Source: Gammaproteobacteria bacterium RIFCSPHIGHO2_12_FULL_45_12 (GTDB taxonomy: Bacteria > Pseudomonadota > Gammaproteobacteria > DSM-16500). Taken from it: DNA of 13,823 nt. Both the position numbers and the translations under genes were made by a program. Positions 6,775 to 13,823 of the stretch are shown piece after piece. The notes under the pieces are model-generated. The model was not told the origin of the DNA, made no database searches, and saw nothing but the letters and a program-made list of their open reading frames with translations. The stretch spans positions 1 through 13,823 of the forward strand of contig MGYH01000019.1 in assembly GCA_001801665.1 (NCBI GenBank). Reading direction: 5' to 3'. The stretch's first letter is position 1, and each line of letters starts with the position of its first letter.

Positions 6775-8448
6775 TTAAGCCTCTAGCTTTTTGTACTTAA
6801 TGCGGTGAGGTTGCTTCGCCTGTTCGCCAAGACGCTTTAGTCGATCTTCTTCATACTCCGTATAATTGCCTGCCAAAAAAGCCACGCTACTATCGCCTTC
6901 AAAAGCAATAATATGCGTTGCAATGCGATCAAGGAACCAGCGATCATGCGAAATGACAAGGGCGCAACCTGGGAAACTTAAAATGGCCTCTTCCAGTGCA
7001 CGCAAGGTTTCCACATCAAGATCGTTGGTGGGTTCATCAAGCAATAACACATTACCGCCACTGCTTAATAATTTCGCCAGATGCACGCGATTACGTTCGC
7101 CGCCCGACAAATCCTTAATGAGTTTCTGCTGGTCAGTCCCTTTAAAATTAAAGCGGCCCACGTATGTGCGGGTAGCCATCTGATAACTGCCAATCATCAT
7201 GATGTCTTGATCATTGGAAATTTCCTGCCAGACGGTTTTCTTGTCATTCAGGCTATCGCGGCTTTGATCCACACAGGCAAGCTTCACCGTTTCACCCACG
7301 CGAATATCACCGCTATCTGGCTGCTCCTGTCCTAATATCATCTTGAACAAGGTCGATTTACCGGCACCATTTGGTCCAATAATACCGACAATGGCACCCG
7401 GTGGAATATTGAAACTAACATTTTCAAATAAAACCCTGTCTTCAAACCGCTTGCTAATCTTATTAGCCTCAATGACAACATCGCCCAATCTAGGCCCTGG
7501 TGGGATATATAATTCCTGGGTTTCATTCCGTTTCTGGAATTCACGAGAGTTTAATTCTTCAAATCGGGCCAAACGCGCTTTGCTTTTTGCGTGTCGACCT
7601 TTTTGATTTGAACGTACCCATTCCAGTTCAGACTTTAATGCCTTGGCAAAAGATTCTTGCTGACGATTTTCCTGTTCCAGACGTTTTTCTTTTTGTTCTA
7701 ACCAAGATGAGTAATTTCCTTCATAAGGGATGCCTTGCCCTCTATCCAGTTCCAGAATCCAGCCAGCAACATTATCCAGAAAATAACGATCATGGGTAAC
7801 GGCCACAACGGTGCCAGCATAATCATGCAGAAATTGTTCCAGCCAAGCGATACTTTCCGCATCCAGATGGTTGGTTGGCTCATCCAGCAGCAGCATATCC
7901 GGCTTTGATAAAAGTAAACGACAAAGCGCGACACGGCGTCTTTCTCCTCCTGATAATTTTGTGACATCGGCATCCCAGGGAGGCAAGCGTAACGCGTCAG
8001 CGGCAATTTCCAGTTTTCGCTCCAATTCCCATAAGCCTTCCGCATCAATCTGATGCTGTAATTCACCTTGCTCTTCCAACAATTGATTCATTTCGTCGTC
8101 AGTCATGGGCTCGGCAAAACGCAAGCTAATGTCATTGTAGCGATTTAATTTGGCGATACCCTGAGCCACGCCCGCTTCAACATTCGCACGCACATTTTTA
8201 CCTGGGTCAAGATGCGGCTCCTGGGGTAAATAACCAATATGAATCCCCGCCATGGGTCTTGCTTCACCGTGAAACTCTTGATCAATACCGGCCATGATTT
8301 TTAATAAAGTGGACTTTCCTGAACCATTTAAACCTAGCACACCTATCTTGGCACCCGGGTAAAACGATAACCAGATCTTCTTTAAAATTTCACGTTTTGG
8401 CGGGACCACTTTACCCACATCTTGCATTGTAAAAATGTATTGCGCCAT
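6775..8448 (-). CDS. ettA: Energy-dependent translational throttle protein EttA (ABC-F ATPase)
   Basis: At 557 residues (E. coli 555) this is near full-length similar to EttA, a cytoplasmic ABC-F protein that binds the ribosomal E site and gates entry of the 70S initiation complex into elongation according to ATP/ADP. It starts MAQYIFTMQDVGKVVPPKRE, as the family does. First ATPase domain: Walker A G39-T47 (GLNGSGKST), signature LSGGE at 165-169, Walker B MLLLDEPTNHLD. The inter-domain helical arm (P-site tRNA interaction motif) contains KGRHAKSKARLARFEELNSR. Second domain: Walker A 358-366 (GPNGAGKST), signature LSGGE 447-451, Walker B LLLDEPTNDLD. Both catalytic Glu residues are kept. It follows a dead rhodanese gene by 27 bp. 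A weak TTGACC -35 at 8501-8496 in that remnant might be part of a promoter. No clear terminator downstream. Confidence 0.95.
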   Translation of the reverse strand: MAQYIFTMQDVGKVVPPKREILKKIWLSFYPGAKIGVLGLNGSGKSTLLKIMAGIDQEFHGEARPMAGIHIGYLPQEPHLDPGKNVRANVEAGVAQGIAKLNRYNDISLRFAEPMTDDEMNQLLEEQGELQHQIDAEGLWELERKLEIAADALRLPPWDADVTKLSGGERRRVALCRLLLSKPDMLLLDEPTNHLDAESIAWLEQFLHDYAGTVVAVTHDRYFLDNVAGWILELDRGQGIPYEGNYSSWLEQKEKRLEQENRQQESFAKALKSELEWVRSNQKGRHAKSKARLARFEELNSREFQKRNETQELYIPPGPRLGDVVIEANKISKRFEDRVLFENVSFNIPPGAIVGIIGPNGAGKSTLFKMILGQEQPDSGDIRVGETVKLACVDQSRDSLNDKKTVWQEISNDQDIMMIGSYQMATRTYVGRFNFKGTDQQKLIKDLSGGERNRVHLAKLLSSGGNVLLLDEPTNDLDVETLRALEEAILSFPGCALVISHDRWFLDRIATHIIAFEGDSSVAFLAGNYTEYEEDRLKRLGEQAKQPHRIKYKKLEA

Positions 8449-8475
8449 TAGGACCTACTCACTCAACATTCAGGG

Positions 8476-8595
8476 TTAATATTTTGCCATCGATGGGTCA
8501 ATTTCATTGGCCTAGGCTGAGATGCCATCTTTCAGGGTTTGAACTTTAGCAAATCCTTGCTGAATAAGATATTGTGCCGCGCGTTTTTTTTGAAA
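8476..8595 (-). pseudogene. Rhodanese-like sulfurtransferase, C-terminal remnant
   Basis: Minus-strand translation gives KKRAAQYLIQQGFAKVQTL, KDGISA, then TAG (8514-8512). In the same frame it continues ANEIDPSMAKY to TAA (8478-8476). This is the C-terminal end of a single-domain rhodanese: (R/K)-A-A-x-x-L-x-x-x-G-F-x-x-V-x-x-L-x-G-G-I-x-A-W-x-x-x-(I/V)-D-P-S-x-x-x-Y. The conserved Trp position is the TAG, which suggests a TGG-to-TAG nonsense change. Upstream, the expected active-site loop C-R-x-G-x-R is not readable in this frame; an A/T homopolymer (8584-8591) and unrelated repeat sequence follow. The gene has therefore lost its N-terminal part. It lies 27 bp before ettA on the same strand, so they may once have been co-transcribed. 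Confidence 0.6.
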
Positions 8596-8751
8596 AAGAA
8601 GCCCTATACCCGACATTTCCACGATCTTTTTGCGAATTATTAAATTATAAAAAAAATCAGATTTGATTAAAATGTACAATATGGAGTGTACATAGCCGTC
8701 ATTCACCAAGTTTGGATTGATGCAACAGCGCCCGTCAAGGGATCTGATACA
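8596..8751. other. Gene-free stretch between the rhodanese remnant and the repeat cluster
   Basis: No gene is supported here. The frame open from 8796 to 8512 on the minus strand joins repeat sequence to the rhodanese tail and is not a real gene. Two things are visible: a 7-bp palindrome, ATGTACA (8672-8678) and TGTACAT (8687-8693), with an 8-bp spacer; and GACATTTCCACGAT (8612-8625), which recurs inverted at 8997-9010. Neither has a known role. Confidence 0.4.
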
Positions 8752-8803
8752 AATGTAGGGTGGATTAGACGTGCTTTTTGCGTCGTAATCCACCAAGTAA
8801 AAT
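8752..8803. repeat. Solo hairpin repeat related to the arms of the 6394-6703 element
   Basis: ATGTAGGGTGGATTA at the left and GTAATCCACCAA at the right match the core of the 79-bp arms. GGTGGATTA (8759-8767) pairs with TAATCCACC (8786-8794), then GACG (8768-8771) pairs with CGTC (8781-8784), with one unpaired G at 8785. The arm copies have GGC/GCC at the inner stem and the same unpaired G. The flanking part of the 79-bp arm is absent here. Confidence 0.65.
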
Positions 8804-8872
8804 GGTTGCCCGCCTGCGAGCGTGTGAAAAAATTAAAATTGGTTCACACGCTCGCAGGCGGGAACCCATTTT
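8799..8872. repeat. Long hairpin with 30-bp arms built from two inverted repeat copies
   Basis: Arms 8799-8828 and 8843-8872 pair at 28 of 30 positions; the inner 20 bp (from CCCGCCTGCGAGCG inwards) are perfect. The loop is 14 nt and AT-rich. Each arm begins with the same CCCGCCTGCG core as the repeats at 1657 and 8906, so it looks like two copies in opposite orientation. It sits beyond the rpsA terminator and may affect readthrough, but its sequence suggests repeat origin rather than a dedicated terminator. Confidence 0.7.
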
Positions 8873-8902
8873 GAATAGGCGACAGAAGTAAAATTAGAAT
8901 AG

Positions 8903-8964
8903 GTTCCCGCCTGCGCGGGAATGACACAGTGACGGGAATGACACAGTGACGGGAATGACACAGT
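8903..8964. repeat. Dispersed GC-rich repeat followed by a 17-bp tandem repeat
   Basis: GGTTCCCGCCTGCGCGGGA (8903-8921 region) then ATGACACAGT is another copy of the 1652-1676 repeat. Its tail is repeated: GACGGGAATGACACAGT occurs exactly at 8931-8947 and 8948-8964, with a 15/17 match at 8914-8930. The expansion looks like slippage or recombination at the repeat's end. Confidence 0.75.
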
Positions 8965-9017
8965 TAATAGATTTAAAATTAAAAAATTTCCAAAAAATCG
9001 TGGAAATGTCAGCTATC

Positions 9018-9055
9018 AAAAAACCACCGCCTTTAAAATGAAAGACAGTGGTTTT
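9018..9055 (-). terminator. Intrinsic terminator of the gyrA-cmk-rpsA operon
   Basis: On the minus strand AAAACCACTGTCTTT (9055-9041) pairs with AAAGGCGGTGGTTTT (9034-9020) over 15 bp, with two U-G wobbles and a 6-nt loop. The final strand runs into a T tract (9023-9018). It begins 23 bp after the rpsA stop codon. Strong stem plus T run makes this a clear rho-independent terminator. Confidence 0.85.
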
Positions 9056-9078
9056 CCATTCATGCACGTCAAGCCAAG

Positions 9079-10836
9079 TTATTTACTCTCAGCGTCTTTC
9101 TCATCACCACTGTTCATGTGATCCTTAAACAAATCACCCAACGTGGTTTTAATAGACGACGTTTCAGATGTCGCGCTTTTCTTCTTTCTGCCCGTTGCAG
9201 CAGGCGTGCTGGCAGCTTCCGATCGAGTTGCCTTGGTCGTCGCCTTTTTCACCGGTGCTTTGGCGTCTTTGGCCTTCATGGAAAGCGTAATGGCGTGCGT
9301 TTTTCTGTCTGTGCCCACAATTCTCGCTTCCACCGTGTCACCCACCTGAAACCTGGTGCGTGCATCCTCAACCTTTTCAGCCGAAATTTCTGAAGCGCGC
9401 AGGGTGCCGCGTATGCCTTCTCCCAGCTCAATGACAACCTGTTTCTGATCGATTTCCACCACCTGGCCTGTGACCATGGCGCCTTTGTCATTTGCTTCAA
9501 GGAAACTGGCTAATGGATCTTCACCCAGTTGCTTCAATCCCAAGGCAATACGTTCCCGCTCAACGTCAATGGCAAGAATAATGGCTTCAAGCTCATCACC
9601 TTTTTGATATTTGCGTAACGTTTCCTGGGCTTCAGTTTCACTCCAGGCAATGTCCGACAAATAAATCAAGCCATCAATGCCACCATCCAGTTCAAGGAAA
9701 ATGCCAAAATCAGTGATTGACTTGATTTTGCCTTTCACTTGCTGATTTTTCTCATGATTTCCGGCAAAAGCCGCCCATGGATTGGACGCACACTGTTTCA
9801 CACCCAAGGAAATACGTCGACGCTCAGCATCCACATCAAGCACCATGACTTCTACTTCCTGGCCCAGATGAATGACTTTGTTAGGATTGACGTTTTTGTT
9901 GGTCCAGTCCATTTCTGACACATGAACCAGGCCTTCAATGCCTTCTTCAATTTCAACAAAACAGCCGTAATCCGTAATATTTGTGACACGACCTGTAATG
10001 CGGGCGTTCACGGGATATCGCTGGCTGATGTCTTGCCACGGATCGCCGCCTAATTGCTTAAGCCCTAGCGAAACGCGAACATTTTCACGATCAATTTTCA
10101 ACACGCGGACTTTGATTTCATCGCCAATATTCAAAATTTCACCCGGATGCTTGATACGCTTCCAGGACATATCCGTGATATGTAACAAGCCGTCGACACC
10201 GCCTAAATCAATAAACGCGCCATAATCGGTCAGGTTCTTCACGATACCTTTTACTTCATCACCTTCATTAATGTTTTCAAGCACCGCAGCACGCTCAACG
10301 TTGCTTTCAGCTTCCAGCACCGCACGTCGGGAAACAACAATATTGTTGCGCTTGGCATCAACCTTAATGACTTTAAATTCAAATTCCTTACCTTCGAAGG
10401 CTTCAGGATCACGTATGGGCTTCACATCAACCAGTGAACCCGGGAGGAACGCGCGAACTTTGTTAATTTCAACCGTAAAGCCACCTTTGACCCGACCCAC
10501 AATCACGCCACGAATGGTTTCCCTCGATTCATAGGCTGATTCCAGTTGCGACCAAGATTCAAGACGTTTGGCACGTTCACGCGATAAGCGTGTGCTGCCG
10601 AAACCATCTTCCATGACTTCAAGTGCTACTTTAACTTCGTCGCCGACTTTCGCTTCAAGCTTGCCATTCTCATCATAAAATTGCTCAATCGCAATGTATG
10701 ACTCGGATTTTAAACCGGCATCCACGACAATATATTTATCTTCAACACGCTCAACAGTCGCGGTAATAATCGCACCCGGTAACATGGGGGCATCGGTTAA
10801 ACTCTTTTCAAATAATTGTGCAAATATATCGCCCAT
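9079..10836 (-). CDS. rpsA: 30S ribosomal protein S1
   Basis: S1 binds mRNA to the 30S subunit and unwinds structured initiation regions. Six S1 (OB-fold) repeats are visible, starting near residues 19, 105, 190, 275, 362 and 449; the N-terminal two bind the ribosome. Repeats 3-6 carry the typical pattern G-x-V-x-x-I-T-D-(Y/F)-G-x-F and end (I/V)-S-L-G-x-K-Q. After the sixth repeat is a low-complexity Lys/Ala/Thr/Ser tail ending TTLGDLFKDHMNS, making it 585 residues against 557 in E. coli. I chose the ATG at 10836 (MGDIFAQLFEKSL), which matches the family N-terminus. An in-frame TTG at 10848 would add MKKN but lies only 1 nt from AGAGG, too close to serve it. rpsA is third after gyrA and cmk, and a strong terminator follows. 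Confidence 0.95.
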   Translation of the reverse strand: MGDIFAQLFEKSLTDAPMLPGAIITATVERVEDKYIVVDAGLKSESYIAIEQFYDENGKLEAKVGDEVKVALEVMEDGFGSTRLSRERAKRLESWSQLESAYESRETIRGVIVGRVKGGFTVEINKVRAFLPGSLVDVKPIRDPEAFEGKEFEFKVIKVDAKRNNIVVSRRAVLEAESNVERAAVLENINEGDEVKGIVKNLTDYGAFIDLGGVDGLLHITDMSWKRIKHPGEILNIGDEIKVRVLKIDRENVRVSLGLKQLGGDPWQDISQRYPVNARITGRVTNITDYGCFVEIEEGIEGLVHVSEMDWTNKNVNPNKVIHLGQEVEVMVLDVDAERRRISLGVKQCASNPWAAFAGNHEKNQQVKGKIKSITDFGIFLELDGGIDGLIYLSDIAWSETEAQETLRKYQKGDELEAIILAIDVERERIALGLKQLGEDPLASFLEANDKGAMVTGQVVEIDQKQVVIELGEGIRGTLRASEISAEKVEDARTRFQVGDTVEARIVGTDRKTHAITLSMKAKDAKAPVKKATTKATRSEAASTPAATGRKKKSATSETSSIKTTLGDLFKDHMNSGDEKDAESK

Positions 10837-10915
10837 ATTTTTTTTCAAACCTCTAAAGAAACGACAACTGGTTAAATGAATGAACTTTCACTGCTACCAC
10901 GTTAGCGCGGCTTGT

Positions 10916-11617
10916 CTAACTAGCGATAGCAGGAAGGACCTTTTTTGAGTCAATCTCCCACAAAATCTTATCAACTACCTGAGCAATGGTGAGATGATTA
11001 GTGTCAATGCAAATCGCATCATCGGCGGCCTTTAACGGTGCAACGGCTCGCTCCTGATCACGTCTATCACGCTCCTTGAGCTCAGTAATAAGGTCGCCAA
11101 GGGTAACACTAATGCCCCTCGCCTTCAACTGATTAAGGCGCCTTAAGGCCCGTTCTTCAGGGCTTGCCGTCAGGAAAACCTTGATTTCAGCATCCGGAAA
11201 AACAACGGTTCCCATGTCACGCCCATCGGCAACCAGCCCTGGCGCATCACGAAATGCACGCTGTCGGCTCAGCAACGCTGCCCGCACGGCCGGTAATGCG
11301 GCTACAATAGAGGCCGCATTGCCCATTTTCTCGGTACGGATGATGTCCGTGACATCCTCACCCTCCAGAATCACTTGCGGCAAATCATTTTCTTTGGCTA
11401 TAAATTGCACGTCCAGATGCTCTGCTAGCACTTCAAGCGATGCTTCATCCTCAAGCGCCACACTGTGTTTTTGCGAGGCGAGTGCCAGGACCCGATATAA
11501 AGCACCACTGTCCAAAAAATTCCAGCCTAGCTGTTTGGCGAGCAATTGGCTGACGGTTCCCTTGCCGGTGCCACTGGCCCCATCAATGGTGATGACAGGT
11601 TCAATTGGTGGAATCAT
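10916..11617 (-). CDS. cmk: Cytidylate kinase
   Basis: Cmk phosphorylates CMP and dCMP with ATP in cytoplasmic pyrimidine nucleotide recycling. The protein is 233 residues (E. coli 227). It shows the P-loop G13-ASGTGK-G20-T21, the D36-S37-G38-x-L-Y-R42 substrate segment, V-A-D-G-R-D-M-G-T-V-V-F-P-D-A in the middle, the CMP-kinase RRL motif, and a lid-like R-D-R-R-D-Q-E-R segment. Its ATG (11617-11615) overlaps the gyrA stop as ATGA, and a GGGAGAG SD lies 8 nt upstream inside gyrA, which indicates translational coupling. It precedes rpsA, the usual cmk-rpsA pair of gammaproteobacteria. Confidence 0.95.
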   Translation of the reverse strand: MIPPIEPVITIDGASGTGKGTVSQLLAKQLGWNFLDSGALYRVLALASQKHSVALEDEASLEVLAEHLDVQFIAKENDLPQVILEGEDVTDIIRTEKMGNAASIVAALPAVRAALLSRQRAFRDAPGLVADGRDMGTVVFPDAEIKVFLTASPEERALRRLNQLKARGISVTLGDLITELKERDRRDQERAVAPLKAADDAICIDTNHLTIAQVVDKILWEIDSKKVLPAIAS

Positions 11618-13823
11618 GTCATGGTCTCTCCCTTAATATTCGCAATTCTTTCAATGCTAACCAATAATTCCCCATCGCTTAACTGAATTAAACGCACACC
11701 CTGCGTATTTCGGCCAATCAAGCCAATTTCAGCCACCGGAATTCTGACCAGCGTTCCCTTGTTGCTAATGAGCATGGCTTCATCTTCCGAGTGCACCTGA
11801 ATGGCGCTGACGACTTTGCCATTACGTTCATTCACCTGAATGGAAATCACACCCTGCCCTCCGCGGCCACTTAAACGGTATTCCGCAAGGGGCGTGCGTT
11901 TGCCATAACCATTTTCCGTGGCCGTTAAAATGTCGCCTTGCTGCGCCACAATCATGGAAACCACCTGTTGATCTTTCTGGAGTTTGACACCACGGACCCC
12001 TGCTGCCTGACGTCCTGTACACCGCACTCTGGACTCAGGGAAGCGAACCACTTTACCGGCATCGGTAAATAACATGATCTCATGCTTGCCATCGGTGATA
12101 TCAGCCTGAACCAGGTTGTCACCTTCTTTTAAGTTAATGGCGATAATACCAGAGGAACGGGGCCGTGAAAAATCAATCAGGGAAACTTTTTTGACGAGTC
12201 CCGTCGCCGTGGTCATCACCACATATTTATTTTCCGTAAATTCACGAACAGACAAGAACGCATTGACTTTTTCGCCTTCTGCCAAGGGCAGCAAGTTCAC
12301 AATGGGCCGCCCTCGTGAGGTGCGATTGGCCTGGGGAATTTGATAGACTTTAAGCCAGTAAACTTTACCGGTATTGGTAAAACATAAAACGGTATCGTGA
12401 GTTTGCGCGGCAATCAGATATGACACATAATCTTCTTCTTTAAGCGCGGCTGACGATTTACCACGGCCGCCCCGATGCTGCGATTGATACACATCCAAAG
12501 CCTGTGTTTTCACATAGCCTTCATGTGACAAGGTGACAACCACTTCCTCATTTGGAATCAGGTCTTCCATCAAGACTTCGCCTTCATCCACATCCACAAT
12601 CTCCGTGCGGCGCTCATCGCCAAATTCCGTTTTAATGGTGATTAAATCTTCCTTGATCACTGCCATTAAACGGAGGGGATTTTGCAATATCTCCATAAAT
12701 TGTTTGATCAAAGTATTTAATTCAGCGTGTTCTTTAGTGATTTTATCTTGCTCTAATCCCGTCAAACGATGCAAGCGCATATCGAGAATCGCTTGCGCCT
12801 GTTCTGGGGAGAGATGATAACCGTCCACTGACAAGCCATATTGCTCGGTTGTATGTAAAATGGCATCTTCTGTGCCTGCGCGTGTTAAAATATTAACGGC
12901 GTCTGACACTTTCCAGACATTTTTCATTAACTCAATTTTCGCCTGAGCGGCGTCTTTAGCATGTTTAATCAGCACAATCATGTCGTCAATATTGTAAAGT
13001 GCCACCGCCAGACCTTCCAGAATATGCACACGATCTTGCGCTTTTTGTAAGTCAAATAGGGTGCGGCGCGTGACCACTTCACGGCGGTGATGTATAAACG
13101 CTTCCAGCAATTCTTTCAGGTTAAGCACCTTGGGCTGACCATCCACCAGTGCCACCACATTGATGCCGAAGACGCTTTTTAATTGCGTATGAACAAACAA
13201 ATTATTTAAAATGACTTCCGCATTCTCACCGCGCCTGACCTCCACCATGACACGCATGCCCTGCTTGTCTGACTCATCGCGTAAGGCGGTGATGTGTTCC
13301 AGCTTTTTCTCTTTTATCAGTTCAGCAATACGTTCAACCAGACGCGCTTTATTGACCTGATAAGGTAACTCGCTAATGATAATGCGCTCTTTACCTGATT
13401 TTTCATCCGTTTCAATGTGCGTTTTACCACGCACAACCACCCGGCCGCGACCCGTGTGATAGGCCTGATAAATACCACTTCGACCTTGGATGATGCCTGC
13501 TGTGGGAAAATCCGGACCGGGTATCATTTGCATCAGGTCAGTGATGGATAAAGCGGGATTTTCAACCAGTGCAATACAAGCATCCACCACTTCAGTCAGA
13601 TTATGAGGCGGTATATTCGTCGCCATGCCAACCGCAATGCCAGAGGAACCGTTTACCAGCAAGTTCGGCACACGGGTGGGTAACACAGTCGGCGCCATTT
13701 CAGTTTCATCGTAGTTTGGGGTGAAATCAACGGTCTCTTTTTCAATGTCCGCCAATAAGGCATGTGCAAAACGCGACATGCGAATTTCGGTATATCGCAT
13801 GGCTGCCGCAGAGTCGCCATCAA
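11614..13823 (-). CDS. gyrA: DNA gyrase subunit A (N-terminus beyond right edge)
   Basis: Subunit A of the A2B2 topoisomerase that introduces negative supercoils; it carries the DNA-cleaving Tyr. The frame is open to the window edge and reads DGDSAAAMRYTEIRM, so the visible Met at 13800 is internal (about residue 120 of E. coli GyrA). The catalytic Tyr of AAAMRY is at 13794-13792. About 735 residues are present, covering the tower and coiled-coil regions and the C-terminal beta-pinwheel. The GyrA box is Q-H-R-G-G-R-G (12480-12460), a variant of Q-R-R-G-G-K-G. The protein ends soon after the pinwheel (ANIKGETMT) and lacks the acidic tail of the E. coli protein. The quinolone-resistance region lies outside the window. 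Its last codons overlap cmk by 4 nt. Confidence 0.97.
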   Translation of the reverse strand, partial: DGDSAAAMRYTEIRMSRFAHALLADIEKETVDFTPNYDETEMAPTVLPTRVPNLLVNGSSGIAVGMATNIPPHNLTEVVDACIALVENPALSITDLMQMIPGPDFPTAGIIQGRSGIYQAYHTGRGRVVVRGKTHIETDEKSGKERIIISELPYQVNKARLVERIAELIKEKKLEHITALRDESDKQGMRVMVEVRRGENAEVILNNLFVHTQLKSVFGINVVALVDGQPKVLNLKELLEAFIHHRREVVTRRTLFDLQKAQDRVHILEGLAVALYNIDDMIVLIKHAKDAAQAKIELMKNVWKVSDAVNILTRAGTEDAILHTTEQYGLSVDGYHLSPEQAQAILDMRLHRLTGLEQDKITKEHAELNTLIKQFMEILQNPLRLMAVIKEDLITIKTEFGDERRTEIVDVDEGEVLMEDLIPNEEVVVTLSHEGYVKTQALDVYQSQHRGGRGKSSAALKEEDYVSYLIAAQTHDTVLCFTNTGKVYWLKVYQIPQANRTSRGRPIVNLLPLAEGEKVNAFLSVREFTENKYVVMTTATGLVKKVSLIDFSRPRSSGIIAINLKEGDNLVQADITDGKHEIMLFTDAGKVVRFPESRVRCTGRQAAGVRGVKLQKDQQVVSMIVAQQGDILTATENGYGKRTPLAEYRLSGRGGQGVISIQVNERNGKVVSAIQVHSEDEAMLISNKGTLVRIPVAEIGLIGRNTQGVRLIQLSDGELLVSIERIANIKGETMT

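Noticed and set aside
6705..6797. Plus-strand frame from TTG reading ITLTDIAESLGVKALKLIK, HTH-like
   Set aside because: Only 30 codons, no SD, overlaps the ettA 3' end; the opposite strand is open too. Not enough to call a remnant.
81..8514. Possible recoding of stop codons as Trp, since both pseudogenes have a stop at a Trp position
   Set aside because: One is TGA and the other TAG, and the intact genes here use TGG for Trp and end in TGA or TAA normally; two independent nonsense mutations are simpler.
8715..8740. GGCGCTGTTGCATC on the minus strand, similar to IS6-family ends
   Set aside because: A single short match with no partner end and no transposase nearby; chance is likely.
8512..8796. 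94-codon minus-strand open frame
   Set aside because: Its N-terminal half is translated repeat and unrelated sequence and only its last ~25 codons are rhodanese-like, so it is a chimera of remnants and not a gene.
9118..13000. Plus-strand open frames opposite rpsA, cmk and gyrA
   Set aside because: They are antisense shadows of well-identified genes, with no SD or recognisable protein features.

Overview
The window looks like chromosomal DNA of a gammaproteobacterium of moderate to low G+C. The basis is the close family resemblance of its GyrA, ribosomal protein S1, EttA and Cmk to gammaproteobacterial proteins. A large ankyrin-repeat protein, several decaying genes and many hairpin repeats would suit a host-associated lineage such as the Legionellales, but that placement is inference. 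No rRNA, tRNA or CRISPR array was seen.

Layout. Bases 1-68 are the right end of an IS200/IS605-type element: the last 16 codons of a TnpB-like protein, its stop, and the omega-RNA-like terminal hairpin. The element abuts a minus-strand remnant of a HigA-type antitoxin (69-215), so it appears to have inserted into that gene. A divergent MFS exporter of the DHA2/MdtD type follows (218-1624). Facing it is a two-gene minus-strand operon (6233 down to 1644): a 967-residue protein with C-terminal ankyrin-like repeats, then a 556-residue protein of unknown function. The last residues of the second protein are encoded by a dispersed hairpin repeat. The operon has a plausible extended -10 promoter and a strong Shine-Dalgarno (SD) sequence.

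Bases 6234-6774 hold that promoter region and a 79-bp-armed inverted-repeat element flanked by TA. Next come ettA (8448 down to 6775) and, just upstream of it on the same strand, the C-terminal remnant of a rhodanese-like gene with a Trp-to-stop change. Bases 8596-9017 are a repeat cluster: a hairpin related to the 79-bp element, a 30-bp-armed hairpin, and a 17-bp tandem repeat. A strong intrinsic terminator (9018-9055) ends the housekeeping operon gyrA-cmk-rpsA, which runs leftward from beyond the right edge.

The housekeeping genes form one transcription block. gyrA and cmk overlap by ATGA, which suggests translational coupling, and rpsA follows after 79 bp counted from its ATG. The serC/aroA genes that many gammaproteobacteria carry between gyrA and cmk are absent. 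EttA (ribosome-bound translational throttle) and S1 (mRNA binding on the 30S subunit) both act in translation but belong to separate units. The most accessory-like part is the 967/556-residue gene pair. The most informative scar is the TnpB right end inside the antitoxin remnant.
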